From: Agathobacter sp.
GTDB lineage: Bacteria > Bacillota > Clostridia > Lachnospirales > Lachnospiraceae
Direction: 5' to 3'
NCBI GenBank assembly: GCA_022772675.1
Contig: JALEZW010000032.1
Coordinates: forward strand, 62,001 to 126,000
Length of the DNA: 64,000 nt
Shown: piece by piece, positions 15,780 through 25,369 of the stretch
Layout: every line of letters starts with the position of its first letter
How positions within the stretch are numbered: position 1 is the first letter of the stretch
Made by a program: the position numbers and the translations under genes
The notes under the pieces: model-generated
Told to the model about the DNA's origin: nothing
What the model saw: only the letters and a program-made list of their open reading frames with translations
The model's database searches: none

Positions 15780-16748
15780 CTAATTCGCAAAGGTTGACAA
15801 AATTTGATTCATCAGCGCATAGAGATTGGAACGTCCTTCTGCCTTAAAAACGATACTGACGATATCATCGCCATTTTTATTTTTGGAATATAAAACCAGA
15901 CAGTATCCTGCAGCATTTGTTGTTCCGGTCTTTCCACCAATTACGGTAATATCATCCGGAGCCTGAACAGCACCGGAGAGATACTGATTGGTATTTGCCC
16001 AGGTTTTGGTTACAGTATTTCCATTTGTATCTGTATAAGAGGCATCATAGCTTTGGGTTTTTATGATATCTTCAAATTCCTGCAGCTGAATAGCGGCCTG
16101 AAAAATCAGGTACATATCATAAACAGTTGTATAATGGTCGTCATCCGGCAGTCCGTTGGCATTCACAAAATGTGTATGCGTGGCACCAAGGGATAAAGCC
16201 TCTTTGTTCATTTCCTCTGCAAATTTTTGTATGGAGCCGGAATAATACTCAGCAAGGACGTTGGCGGCATCATTTCCACTGACTAACATCAAACCATACA
16301 GCAAATCCCGTACGGTAAGGGTATCTCCTGCTGCAACCCCGCATTTGGAGGAATCTGCCATATTGGCAACTGCCTCGGTGCTGACCGTTACCTTTTCGTC
16401 CAGATCACAGTTTTTTATAATGATATAAGCAGTCATAATTTTTGTAGTACTGGCCGGATAGAGCTTTTCAAACAGGTTATGACTGTATAGCACCTCTTGG
16501 GTGGTCAGATTGAAGGCACCGGCACCCTCCGCATAATCAGAAGAAACCTGATCGATGCCAAAATCAACATTATCCGTAACACAGAGATTCTGTGCGAAAA
16601 ACTGACTGCTGACAGCGGTATTGTCCTCTGTCAGAGAGTAGGGATTTTCCAGCAAACCACTCTCCTTAGATCCGCATCCGGTTATAAAAATAGCTGCCAT
16701 GCAAAGAATACACAGCAGTTTTCTGCATTTTTTATTTATACATTTCAC
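15780..16748 (-). CDS. D-alanyl-D-alanine carboxypeptidase lipoprotein (S11 family)
   Basis: A 322-residue DD-carboxypeptidase that trims the terminal D-Ala of peptidoglycan stem peptides. The signal peptide ends in a lipobox (ITGC, Cys25), so the enzyme is lipid-anchored rather than held by the C-terminal helix of DacA/DacF. The active-site triad of motifs is complete: STTK (S100, K103), SGN (157-159) and KTG (273-275). It overlaps the mgsA stop by 17 nt and ends a cell-shape gene run. Confidence 0.92.
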   Translation of the reverse strand: MKCINKKCRKLLCILCMAAIFITGCGSKESGLLENPYSLTEDNTAVSSQFFAQNLCVTDNVDFGIDQVSSDYAEGAGAFNLTTQEVLYSHNLFEKLYPASTTKIMTAYIIIKNCDLDEKVTVSTEAVANMADSSKCGVAAGDTLTVRDLLYGLMLVSGNDAANVLAEYYSGSIQKFAEEMNKEALSLGATHTHFVNANGLPDDDHYTTVYDMYLIFQAAIQLQEFEDIIKTQSYDASYTDTNGNTVTKTWANTNQYLSGAVQAPDDITVIGGKTGTTNAAGYCLVLYSKNKNGDDIVSIVFKAEGRSNLYALMNQILSTFAN

Positions 16749-17127
16749 GCCAATCCAAATCTCCTCTATCTAATGATTTAATCAACAACTCTGCAGTAGC
16801 AAGATTCGTCGCAAGTGGAATGTTATGCTCATCACAGAGACGGACAATACTGTTAACATCCGGTTCATGAGATTTTGGTTTTAGAGGATCACGTAAAAAA
16901 ATCACCAGATCAATCTCATTATGTTCAATCTGCGCTCCCAGCTGCTGAGAACCACCAAGGTGTCCCGCCAGATATTTGTGAATCTGAAGGTTTGTAACTT
17001 CTTCAATCAGCCGTCCGGTGGTTCCGGTAGCAAAAAGCTGGTTTTTTGCAAGAATACCACGATATGCAATGCAGAAATTCTGCATCAGTTTCTTTTTTGA
17101 GTCATGTGCTACAAGTCCAATATTCAT
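16732..17127 (-). CDS. mgsA: Methylglyoxal synthase
   Basis: A 131-residue enzyme that converts dihydroxyacetone phosphate to methylglyoxal, a bypass of lower glycolysis that relieves sugar-phosphate stress. Family motifs are 'NIGLVAHDSKK', 'FATGTTGRL', GGSQQLGAQ and LRDPL. The catalytic Asp and His residues are in these blocks. The position between rodA and a DD-carboxypeptidase is a known Firmicutes arrangement. It lies 12 nt after rodA. Confidence 0.96.
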   Translation of the reverse strand: MNIGLVAHDSKKKLMQNFCIAYRGILAKNQLFATGTTGRLIEEVTNLQIHKYLAGHLGGSQQLGAQIEHNEIDLVIFLRDPLKPKSHEPDVNSIVRLCDEHNIPLATNLATAELLIKSLDRGDLDWREMYK

Positions 17128-17139
17128 AAAGTGTTCCCC

Positions 17140-18246
17140 CTAATATTTTTTCGGTTGTAATCCAACGTTTAATACAAACCCCATTCCCATATACATTGAT
17201 AAAAGTGAGGTCAGACCGTAACTGACAAATGGAAGCGGAATACCGGTATTTGGCATCAGGCCGGTTGCTACAAAGAGATTAAAAACGCTCTGAAAACCTA
17301 CCAGTGCTGCCATTCCACAACAGATCAGTTTTCCGGATAAATCCTTGGCTTTTCGCGCAATCAGGATACATTCTATTGCAATAAACAAAAGTAAGCATAT
17401 GATTACTGTCGTGCCGATAAAACCAAGTTCTTCTCCTGCTACTGCAAAGATAAAATCGGTCTGTGGCTCTACAATGTAATTCGCATTTTTCATGGATGTG
17501 GCAACGGAATTGTTCAGTCCTTTTCCCCATAACTGTCCGGATCCGATTGCCATAATGGAATTCTGCTGCTGGTCAGCGATTTCTGCCCATCTCTTATCTT
17601 TTGGATACAACCATGCCATAATTCGACCGAACCGGTAATCATCCGAGGTCTGGGCCATATGAAGAATCATACTAAACCCTATTAGTCCTACCGGGATGGT
17701 AATTCCTAAAACAGTCATTACTATTTTATAACTTAATCCCGCAATAAACAAGAGGCTAATAAAAATTAATGCAATTGCTATTGAGGTTGAAGTATCCGGC
17801 TGCTTGAAAATCAACAGAAGCGGTATCCCCACTAAAATCATGGATATTCCAATAATCTGTATTGTGTTTATTTTTTCTGCATATTTTGCAAAAAACCATG
17901 CGAAAAATAAAATCAGCACGATTTTTGCAAGCTCTGAGGGCTGAAATCGGAAACTGCCAAAGTCAATCCATCGCTGGGAGCCGTGGGAATTATGTCCTTT
18001 TACAAGAACAAGTCCTAAAAGTCCGATAATTCCGATATAATACACCCAGCAGAACTTGAGGATAAAGGAATAATCCATCAGTGAAATAACGATCATGGCA
18101 ATAAATCCAAGGATACAGCCCATGATCTGCATTTTCTGTACGGAATGCCTGGCACTGCCAATCAGCATGATTCCAATGATATTTAATGTAAGAACACTTA
18201 AAATTAATTGAAAATGGTAATTCTTAAGTTTGTATTGTTTTAACAT
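17140..18246 (-). CDS. rodA: RodA-type SEDS peptidoglycan polymerase
   Basis: A 368-residue polytopic protein of the SEDS family (glycosyltransferase 51-independent), which polymerises lipid II with a partner class B PBP during elongation. About ten transmembrane helices are seen. Family marks are 'HNSHGSQRWIDFGSFRFQPSE' region near residue 85, 'AGEELGFIG', and the C-terminal 'MPNTGIPLPFVSYG'. Linked mreBCD, PBP2 and minDE favour RodA over FtsW. Its start is 2 nt after minE. Confidence 0.93.
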   Translation of the reverse strand: MLKQYKLKNYHFQLILSVLTLNIIGIMLIGSARHSVQKMQIMGCILGFIAMIVISLMDYSFILKFCWVYYIGIIGLLGLVLVKGHNSHGSQRWIDFGSFRFQPSELAKIVLILFFAWFFAKYAEKINTIQIIGISMILVGIPLLLIFKQPDTSTSIAIALIFISLLFIAGLSYKIVMTVLGITIPVGLIGFSMILHMAQTSDDYRFGRIMAWLYPKDKRWAEIADQQQNSIMAIGSGQLWGKGLNNSVATSMKNANYIVEPQTDFIFAVAGEELGFIGTTVIICLLLFIAIECILIARKAKDLSGKLICCGMAALVGFQSVFNLFVATGLMPNTGIPLPFVSYGLTSLLSMYMGMGFVLNVGLQPKKY

Positions 18247-18247
18247 C

Positions 18248-18466
18248 TTATGCTCTTTTCCTGTTTGGTTTTAATACCACTCTTATCTCATAGTTATCAG
18301 GAGCAATCTCAAAGTAACGGGATATGATCTCCGAGATTTCTTTTTTCATCCGTCCGGCTGCTGCAGGAGAATGATCAAGCGGAACTGCCTCAGCCATAAG
18401 TTTTAACCGCTCACGGGCAATAGAACCAGAGTCATCTGCTTTCCGGGTAAATACATTAGCTTTCAT
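18248..18466 (-). CDS. minE: MinE topological specificity factor
   Basis: A 72-residue MinE that stimulates the MinD ATPase and drives oscillation that places the division site. The anti-MinCD helix region 'SGSIARERLKLMAEAV' and the C-terminal topology domain 'DNYEIRVVLKPNR' are visible. The frame is open to 18502, but AAGGA with 8-9 nt spacing suits the ATG at 18466, giving the usual short N-terminus; 18484 is an alternative. It overlaps minD by 11 nt. No minC was found beside it. Confidence 0.88.
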   Translation of the reverse strand: MKANVFTRKADDSGSIARERLKLMAEAVPLDHSPAAAGRMKKEISEIISRYFEIAPDNYEIRVVLKPNRKRA

Positions 18467-19265
18467 AACGGCATTCCTTTCCATTGATAAAGATTTTGCC
18501 ATCTTTTGTGCGGTTGTCCTCTGAATTCAAATCCACAGGAACTACCCGGGGATTTGTAATTGCCCGGGCTGCATTCATAAATGCTCTGGCTGATTTTGCA
18601 TGCATGCCCAGTACCGGGATTCCTTTGTTCTGACTGATGATAACCTTTTCATCCATAGGAATCACTCCGATTGCCGGTAATCCTAAAATATCTTCGATAT
18701 CTTTTCTGGAAAGCATATCATGCTTTCGGACCATATGTGCATTGTAGGAATTGATCAAAAGATCCACCTGAGGGAAATGCATTCCGTCCAGAAGATACAG
18801 TACTCTTCCGGCATCACGAACAGCAGAAATATGTGGAGATGTAACCACCACAGCTCTATCCGCAGCCGATACTGCAAAATGAAATCCATCATCAATTCCT
18901 GCCGGACAGTCAATCAGACAGTAATCAAATTCCTGTTTGATCTGGGAGATTAACGTATAAAGCTTACTCTCATAGTCGCTTACTTTTTTGCAGCGGAGGG
19001 CAGCCGGAATCATAAAGAGATTCGGATAACGCTTGTCCCGGATCAGCGCCTGCTTCAGCCGGCACTTGTTTTCCAGAAGATCAATCAGATTATACTGAAT
19101 CTGATCCTCCATTCCCATTACAACATCTAAATTTCGAAGTCCCATGTCGGTATCGATCATGATGACTTTTTTATCTAACCGTGAAAGTCCTGCACCGATG
19201 TTGGCAATTGTTGTAGTCTTGCCCACACCGCCTTTTCCTGAAGTGAAAACAATCGCTTCACCCAT
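18456..19265 (-). CDS. minD: Septum site-determining ATPase MinD
   Basis: A 269-residue deviant Walker A ATPase of the ParA/MinD group. The motif GKGGVGKTTT is near residue 10, with the signature lysine. Switch motifs 'MIDTDMGLRNLDVVMG' and 'YCLIDCPAGID' follow. A C-terminal amphipathic membrane-targeting helix is not obvious in the tail, which ends 'FINGKECRYES'. It is followed directly by minE, and the set lies between PBP2 and rodA. Confidence 0.96.
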   Translation of the reverse strand: MGEAIVFTSGKGGVGKTTTIANIGAGLSRLDKKVIMIDTDMGLRNLDVVMGMEDQIQYNLIDLLENKCRLKQALIRDKRYPNLFMIPAALRCKKVSDYESKLYTLISQIKQEFDYCLIDCPAGIDDGFHFAVSAADRAVVVTSPHISAVRDAGRVLYLLDGMHFPQVDLLINSYNAHMVRKHDMLSRKDIEDILGLPAIGVIPMDEKVIISQNKGIPVLGMHAKSARAFMNAARAITNPRVVPVDLNSEDNRTKDGKIFINGKECRYES

Positions 19266-19300
19266 GAAACAAACCTCCTGTTAGTATAAAATGTATGTGA

Positions 19301-22108
19301 CTAATCGGTAACTGAGTTATTGGAGTTACCGTTAACACCGTTTGCTTTCATATCCTTAAGGTCATCCATTGAGGTCTCCTTATAGTAATAGGATATAATA
19401 TGGCGTGCTGCGGTAGCAGCATTATGGGAGCTGTAACCGTTTGCAATACGGACAGCTATCGTAATTTCCGGGTTATCATAAGGTGCATAACCCACAAACA
19501 GAGCATGGTTTGCATGATCTGCCTGCTGTGCGGTACCGGTTTTTCCAGCCATGGGAATATCAAAACCATTAAAGCTGTCCAGGTTTTCAACTACCATGCG
19601 CATTCCGGAATGAATGGCATCCCACTGCTCTTTCGTTAATGTTTTGGAAATATCTTCATAGTCAGGCTTGTATTCCTTTACGATTTTTCCGTCGGCATCC
19701 ACGATTTTATTCATCAGCTGATAATTATAACGTTTTCCAGATACCACTGCCGTTACATAACGGGAAAGAGCAACCGTCGTGATGTTGTTGTTACTCTGTC
19801 CGATTGCTGCCATAACAGGATATTCCGTGGCAATTTTTGAGGTGTTTTCCTCAATTTCAAGGCCCGTCTTCTGGTCAAGTCCATAGATAGACGCATATTT
19901 TTGTATCAGACTGATACCGTTTTCATCATTATAGGAACCGGTCTTTTTCTGCGCCAGACGATTACCGACAGTATAAAAGAAAACGTTACAGGAATCGCGG
20001 ATGGCAGAAGATACATTATCCATGCCGTGACTTCCCGGATAAATCCAGCATTTTGGTTTATTACTGATATCATTATAGATACCGGTACATTGAATCTCAG
20101 AGGATGTTGTAATTACGTTCTCAGCCAGTCCGGCTGTGGCAGATACCATTTTAAAGGTAGAACCCGGTGCGGTCTGTTCCTGGGTTGCATAATTCCACTG
20201 CGGTCTTGATTTATCATTGAGCAGTGACTCAAAATAATCCGCATCCACACCATTTGCCAGACGATTATTGTCATAGCCGGGATAGCTGACCAGTGCCCGG
20301 ATTTCGCCTGTCTTTTCATCCGTGATGACACAGGAGCCGGTACATGGCTCTAAAGCAAGCTGGTCAGGTGTGATTTCGATGTTATTGATCTTCTCCATGA
20401 TGAAATCATAAGGAGAAATGGTCCCATTTTTTAATTTATTTAACGTGGCATCGTCATAATCCAAAACACCCTGATCAAAGAGAAGGATGCAAAGCTGTCT
20501 CGGTGATATTTCACCGCTTTTTATCATATACTGATATATGATCTTGGAAAATTCAGTCTCCGTTTTTATTTTTTCAAGTATATAATCGCAGAGTGCATCA
20601 TATACTTCAGAAGAATCCGCATATTTTTCATCCACCTCCAGCTGGCTGATATCAATCCAGTGCCTGGTGATGCAGTAGTTTAAGTACTCTTTCGGACTGA
20701 GCTTTTGCGCTTTCCACTCCTGATAGGTTGCATCATTCTCATCAATTTCATCGGAGAGAAGAATCTGATCTTCCTTGAGTCTGGAGATGATATAGGTAAA
20801 CTCATCCAGCACTTCCTCCGACATGGAATTTAAACTCACCGGAGAGTTCGTAAGCTCCTGCTTGATTTTCCCCAGTGATACTTTCTGTCGTGCCTTAAAG
20901 CTCTTTAAAATGGCCTTTTCCGTATCGGAAGCCTTCTTTTCTGAAAAATGTTCGGTATTGATCACGCTGTTTCCAATCAGTGCCGTATAGACATCCTCTA
21001 TCGGAATATTTCCGGCCTTGATATTGGAATATACAATTCCGGCAATCTCATTCTGCAGGGAATAGTAAGCTGCTTTCTGCAAATCAGCATCAATACTCAG
21101 ATACAAGTCATTTCCAGCTACAGAATCCGTACTGCTTATGATTTTTGAAATTCTGCCCAGCTTGTCAATGTAAAATTTGCGTTCTCCGTTTTTTCCACGG
21201 AGATAGGATTCGTAATACTGCTCTAACCCGGCTTTACCAACAGTATCATTTGCCGTATAGCTTTTGTCCTTGGTGTGAAGCTCCTGATACTCGGACTCGG
21301 ATATCTGTCCAGTGTATCCGATAATGTTAGAGAAAAATTCACTGTAATTATATTTACGGATCATATCCTCATCAACAGAGATACCGGTCAGCGTGTCCAT
21401 ATGTTCATTGACGTAGGCAACCGTTTTGTCCGATACGTTATTGGCAATTTTAACCTCCTTATACCGTACAAAGAAATTCCCCTTCATGGCATATCGAACC
21501 ACAACAATCTGATATGCCAGCTTATCAGAATAAGAATCACTCACATCAAACTGATCTTCTGACATAAGGTAGGTCATGATCTGCTCGGCTGTAGCCTTTG
21601 CTTCATTGATTTGATATTTCTTGTTGTTTTCCAAATCCTCCGGGGATGCTTTCCCGAATACATCGGCACGAAATCTGTCTAAAGCTGTTCCGGATACATT
21701 AAAACTGTATGTACCGTCCTTATCCTGGTCAATCTTAAAATCGTTAATCAGCTTGTCCCCGTTTTTGTCCATAGCTGATAAAACATCAGCTAACTCAGCA
21801 TTGATTTCTCTGTTTTTTTCCTTAGTGCTGGCATACCTGGAGCTATCTGTAATGGAAATGGAATACGCAAGCTCATTGTATGCAAGCAGTTTTCCGTTTT
21901 TATCATAGATATTGCCTCTGGCAGCATCGATGGGCTGGGTTTTTTGGATTTTTAAAGCAAAATTTTCCTGATAGGATTTTCCATTTACAATCTGAAGAGT
22001 AAAGGTTCTCGCCAGGATGATTCCGAACAACACCAGAAAAATCGCTGCCAGCACGAACAGACGGGAACTGAAAAAGCGTTTCAGGAAATCCTTAATATCA
22101 TAATTCAA
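19301..22108 (-). CDS. Class B penicillin-binding protein 2 (elongasome transpeptidase)
   Basis: A 935-residue transpeptidase that cross-links peptidoglycan with RodA. It has an N-terminal membrane helix (about 17-37) and a dimerisation/pedestal domain ('AARGNIYDKNGKLLA' near 62). The transpeptidase domain has S650-TFK653 (APGSTFK), SCN at 706-708 and GKTGTAQQ near residue 865. It is about 250 residues longer than a typical PBP2. The extra part lies at about 356-588, between the end of the pedestal and the start of the catalytic domain, and looks largely helical. Similar long forms are known in other Clostridia. mreD overlaps its start by 11 nt. Confidence 0.92.
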   Translation of the reverse strand: MNYDIKDFLKRFFSSRLFVLAAIFLVLFGIILARTFTLQIVNGKSYQENFALKIQKTQPIDAARGNIYDKNGKLLAYNELAYSISITDSSRYASTKEKNREINAELADVLSAMDKNGDKLINDFKIDQDKDGTYSFNVSGTALDRFRADVFGKASPEDLENNKKYQINEAKATAEQIMTYLMSEDQFDVSDSYSDKLAYQIVVVRYAMKGNFFVRYKEVKIANNVSDKTVAYVNEHMDTLTGISVDEDMIRKYNYSEFFSNIIGYTGQISESEYQELHTKDKSYTANDTVGKAGLEQYYESYLRGKNGERKFYIDKLGRISKIISSTDSVAGNDLYLSIDADLQKAAYYSLQNEIAGIVYSNIKAGNIPIEDVYTALIGNSVINTEHFSEKKASDTEKAILKSFKARQKVSLGKIKQELTNSPVSLNSMSEEVLDEFTYIISRLKEDQILLSDEIDENDATYQEWKAQKLSPKEYLNYCITRHWIDISQLEVDEKYADSSEVYDALCDYILEKIKTETEFSKIIYQYMIKSGEISPRQLCILLFDQGVLDYDDATLNKLKNGTISPYDFIMEKINNIEITPDQLALEPCTGSCVITDEKTGEIRALVSYPGYDNNRLANGVDADYFESLLNDKSRPQWNYATQEQTAPGSTFKMVSATAGLAENVITTSSEIQCTGIYNDISNKPKCWIYPGSHGMDNVSSAIRDSCNVFFYTVGNRLAQKKTGSYNDENGISLIQKYASIYGLDQKTGLEIEENTSKIATEYPVMAAIGQSNNNITTVALSRYVTAVVSGKRYNYQLMNKIVDADGKIVKEYKPDYEDISKTLTKEQWDAIHSGMRMVVENLDSFNGFDIPMAGKTGTAQQADHANHALFVGYAPYDNPEITIAVRIANGYSSHNAATAARHIISYYYKETSMDDLKDMKANGVNGNSNNSVTD

Positions 22109-22619
22109 ATTTTATTGCTCTCCTTTTCTCATGTTCCTCAAGGCTTTGATTGATCTTGAGAAGTAAAAAATAAAGAAAAATAGTAATTACCATGGTATAC
22201 ACAAATTCCGGTATAATAACCGAGGTAAAGTAGTACCAGAATGAAAATCTGCCCCGCAGCAGAAACATTACAAAATAAATGACCAGATTGCAGACAATAT
22301 CACTGGAACCGATCAAAATCATAGGAAGTTTAATATCATCCGGGTAAAAACGTTTCTGGAACATTCCGTTGATGTATCCGATGTACATATAGAGTAAAGC
22401 ATATCCACCAAGATAAAAACCACAAAATATGTCGATAAGTAGTCCGCAAAAGAATCCAATCCATAATCCTTCCTTTTTACCACGCATGAACCCAAAGGCA
22501 GAGATAATGATGATTAACAGATTTGGACCAATACCGGCAAAGTTTAGAACACGAAAAACTGTTGTCTGTAACAGAAAGCAAACTGCAATGATTAAAAAAA
22601 GCACTATTTTCCTACGCAT
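22098..22619 (-). CDS. mreD: Rod shape-determining protein MreD
   Basis: A 173-residue hydrophobic protein with about five transmembrane helices, part of the MreBCD elongasome. The family core 'NLLIIIISAFGFMRGKKEG' and 'GLLIDIFCGFYLGGYALLYM' region (50-75) is recognisable. It ends in a short charged tail. It sits between mreC (18 nt gap) and PBP2 (overlap). Confidence 0.92.
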   Translation of the reverse strand: MRRKIVLFLIIAVCFLLQTTVFRVLNFAGIGPNLLIIIISAFGFMRGKKEGLWIGFFCGLLIDIFCGFYLGGYALLYMYIGYINGMFQKRFYPDDIKLPMILIGSSDIVCNLVIYFVMFLLRGRFSFWYYFTSVIIPEFVYTMVITIFLYFLLLKINQSLEEHEKRRAIKFEL

Positions 22620-22637
22620 AATTCTCTCCTGCTCCTG

Positions 22638-23558
22638 TTATTTTTGAGTTTCCGTTTCTGTTTCGGTGCTGTCCTGGGAAGAAAGTTCTTTTTCTCCGGT
22701 ATCTTTGACAGTGGTGATAACCAGAACCTCCCTCAGATGTTCAAAATCCACAACAGGTGTAATGGTACCGGACTTTGTTAAATTATTTGGATCATTCTCC
22801 ACACTGGCAATGTAACCGATCAAAATTCCCTCCTGATAGATATCGGATACGGCGGAGGTAACAACCGGATCCCCCGGTTTTACCTTATCATCCTCATCCC
22901 GAAGCTGCGTAAAAGGAAGTTCTTTATCTTTATTCATAGATTTAAGGCTTCCACTGACATTAAAATTGTCTTTGGTGGTCAGAACCATGGAACTTACATT
23001 GCTGGAATCATCAATAATACTTCGGACTTTGGAATAATTTGGCCCTACATCCGTCACAACACCAACCAGGCCGCTTCCTGCAATGACGTTCATTCCCTTT
23101 TGAATTCCCTCTTTTGTTCCTTTATCCAGGGTAAAGGTAGAAAACCAGTTGGTCCCGTCCATGGCAATAACATTGGCTGCCACCTTATCATAAGAGGCAT
23201 ATTTGTCATCCAGCTGTAATAGTTCTCTGTAATTGTCCAGCTCATACTGCTCTAACTTGGTGTTATTGAGCTTTAAAGTCAGGTCACTCACCTGAGCCTT
23301 AAGTTTTTCGTTTTCTTTTAATACCTCACTTAGCGTTTTGAAATCATTGGCCTTTCCGGAAATCCATGCACCTGCACTGTTTATTCCTTTTTGCATTGGA
23401 ATAAAAACGTAGCCGGCAACCGTATTAAGCGGTCCGCCTGAAAGATTAAATACCAGGCTGGTAAAGAGTGCCACAACACAGACCGCAGTAAGGATCATCA
23501 GTACATATTTACTTGCAAGACGATTTTTCTTATTGCGAAAATGACGAAATTTTTTCAT
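22638..23558 (-). CDS. mreC: Rod shape-determining protein MreC
   Basis: A 306-residue bitopic protein. It has a basic N-terminus, a transmembrane helix (about 19-39), a coiled coil (about 75-110, 'LKENEKLKAQVSDLTLKLNN') and beta domains with 'GLVGVVTDVGPNYSKVRSI'. It scaffolds the elongation machinery outside the membrane. The C-terminal tail is Ser/Thr/Glu-rich. The neighbours mreB and mreD confirm identity. Confidence 0.95.
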   Translation of the reverse strand: MKKFRHFRNKKNRLASKYVLMILTAVCVVALFTSLVFNLSGGPLNTVAGYVFIPMQKGINSAGAWISGKANDFKTLSEVLKENEKLKAQVSDLTLKLNNTKLEQYELDNYRELLQLDDKYASYDKVAANVIAMDGTNWFSTFTLDKGTKEGIQKGMNVIAGSGLVGVVTDVGPNYSKVRSIIDDSSNVSSMVLTTKDNFNVSGSLKSMNKDKELPFTQLRDEDDKVKPGDPVVTSAVSDIYQEGILIGYIASVENDPNNLTKSGTITPVVDFEHLREVLVITTVKDTGEKELSSQDSTETETETQK

Positions 23559-23589
23559 GAAATCCTCGAATCCTATCTAGCTTTTATCA

Positions 23590-24612
23590 TTACTTTTCTT
23601 TTAAAGTACTGGTTTTCATTGAGAACGGAATCCGTTTATATTTAGAATCCGTGGCAATCTTGGAAAGACCACGGACTGCACTTTCTTCCGGATCCTCACA
23701 GGTGTTAACTTTAATATTGGTAATCTGTGTAAATAACTGGTCCAGATCCTTGATCTTAGAACCGCCTCCGGTAATATAGATGCCTGCGTGAATGATATCT
23801 TTTGCCAGTTCCGGCGGAGTCTTCTCCAGAATCAGTTTAATAGAGGCACAGATGGACTCCAAATTAACCTTGATTGCTTCATAGACAACTTCAGCACTGA
23901 TTTCGCGCTCCACCGGAAGTCCGCTTACCACATCAAGACCAACGACTACCATGGTCTCCTGTCTGCCCGGAAGCCCGCTTCCTAACTCTTCTTTTAATGA
24001 TTTCGCTGTTTTCTTTCCAATCACCAGATTAAATTCCCGGCGGATATAACTGATGATAGACTCATCCAGACGGTTAGAGCCAAAATGCATGAGATCACTG
24101 AGCACCAGCCCGCCTAAAGAAATGACGGAAATCTCTATAGTATCTGCCCCCATATCCACCACCATGACACCGTTTGGCTGATTGACATCAATTCCCAGTC
24201 CCACAGCATCTGCTAACGGTTTCTCACAGAGCATGACACTCTTCGGGCGGAATTTACTTTTATAGAACAATTCAAAAAATGCTCTCTTCTCAACATCCGT
24301 AATATCGGTTGGTACAGCCACAAGAAATTCCGCATTCTTGACCTTTCCCTTCATTTTTTTCTCAATATAGTCAAAAATCATGGTCTGCAGAAAATTATAA
24401 TCTGCAATCACGCCTGTGGAAACCGGAAATGTAACGTTAATATTTTCCGGTGCCTTTTCATACATGGCATAGGCATCGTCCCCATAAGCATAAATCTGAT
24501 TTTTATTGATGATTGCGATTGTGTTCTTTTCGGTATAGATTTTCTGTCCGGCTTTACTGAACACTTTGAAATTGCATGTACCAAAGTCAATACCATAAAT
24601 ATTGCTGCTCAT
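23590..24612 (-). CDS. mreB: MreB-family actin-like rod-shape protein
   Basis: A 340-residue bacterial actin. Phosphate-1 motif is 'YGIDFGTCNFKVF' near the N-terminus, phosphate-2 is 'VMVVDMGADTIEISV', and the adenosine motif is 'AGIYITGGGSKIKDL'. It is somewhat divergent from canonical MreB (for example DFGTCN instead of DLGTAN) but matches its length and context. The open frame reaches 24654, but GGGAG sits 7 nt before the ATG at 24612. It heads mreB-mreC-mreD-PBP2. It could be an Mbl-type paralogue if another mreB exists elsewhere. Confidence 0.88.
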   Translation of the reverse strand: MSSNIYGIDFGTCNFKVFSKAGQKIYTEKNTIAIINKNQIYAYGDDAYAMYEKAPENINVTFPVSTGVIADYNFLQTMIFDYIEKKMKGKVKNAEFLVAVPTDITDVEKRAFFELFYKSKFRPKSVMLCEKPLADAVGLGIDVNQPNGVMVVDMGADTIEISVISLGGLVLSDLMHFGSNRLDESIISYIRREFNLVIGKKTAKSLKEELGSGLPGRQETMVVVGLDVVSGLPVEREISAEVVYEAIKVNLESICASIKLILEKTPPELAKDIIHAGIYITGGGSKIKDLDQLFTQITNIKVNTCEDPEESAVRGLSKIATDSKYKRIPFSMKTSTLKEK

Positions 24613-24634
24613 TGTTTTCTCCCTTTTCCTATGT

Positions 24635-25321
24635 TTATAACAATTGATTTTCATGGAAACTAAAATATTGATGATCCCCGATTACGATATGGTCTGCCAG
24701 CTTAAGACCTAACAGTTTTGCACCCCTGTTCAGATCTTCTGTCATTCGGATATCCTCATCACTGGGGGCTGGATCCCCACTGGGATGGTTATGCAGTACC
24801 ACAATCATCACAGCATTCCGGATCAGTGCTTTCCGAAATAACTCTGCCGGTGATATATATGCATAACTGACACTCCCGGTTGCAATCAGGCTGTCTCCTA
24901 AAAATTTGCATTTGGAATCAAAAAAAGCTCCCATAAATACCTCTTCACGGCGGTGTCTCATTTCTTCCATGTAATAATCAGCGATGGAAGAAGGACTGTC
25001 TAATAAGAGGCGGTATCCTCGTCCGGTTTTGGCAATTCTTGTGGAAAGCTCCGCAACTGCTTTCAACTGAGCAGCCTTGACCGGTCCGATTCCTTTCATT
25101 TCTAAAAGCTGTTCATAGGACAGCTCATACAGGTTTAACAGATTTCCCTGGCATTCTGACAAAAGGCTTCTTGCAAGATCCAGTACGGATAAATCCTTTG
25201 TTCCTGTTTTTAAAATAATGGCGAGAAGTTCTGCATCAGACAGTGCTTCTGCTCCAAGATCACGGAAACGCTCATAGGGACGTTCCGATTCCGGTAAGTT
25301 TTTCATTGTAATATGGCTCAA
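24635..25321 (-). CDS. radC: RadC-family JAB-domain protein
   Basis: A 228-residue protein with an N-terminal helix-hairpin-helix-like region ('LEMKGIGPVKAAQLKA') and a C-terminal JAB/MPN metalloprotease-like domain, motif HNHPSGDPAPSDED near residues 175-188. The name RadC is historical and a direct repair role is disputed. AAAGGA with 6 nt spacing points to a TTG start at 25321; the in-frame ATG at 25306 is too far from it. The gene precedes mreB as in Bacillus. Confidence 0.92.
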   Translation of the reverse strand: MSHITMKNLPESERPYERFRDLGAEALSDAELLAIILKTGTKDLSVLDLARSLLSECQGNLLNLYELSYEQLLEMKGIGPVKAAQLKAVAELSTRIAKTGRGYRLLLDSPSSIADYYMEEMRHRREEVFMGAFFDSKCKFLGDSLIATGSVSYAYISPAELFRKALIRNAVMIVVLHNHPSGDPAPSDEDIRMTEDLNRGAKLLGLKLADHIVIGDHQYFSFHENQLL

Positions 25322-25369
25322 ATATTTTCCTTTCTACTTTTCCGAAGCCATATAAAAACTCATATTATT

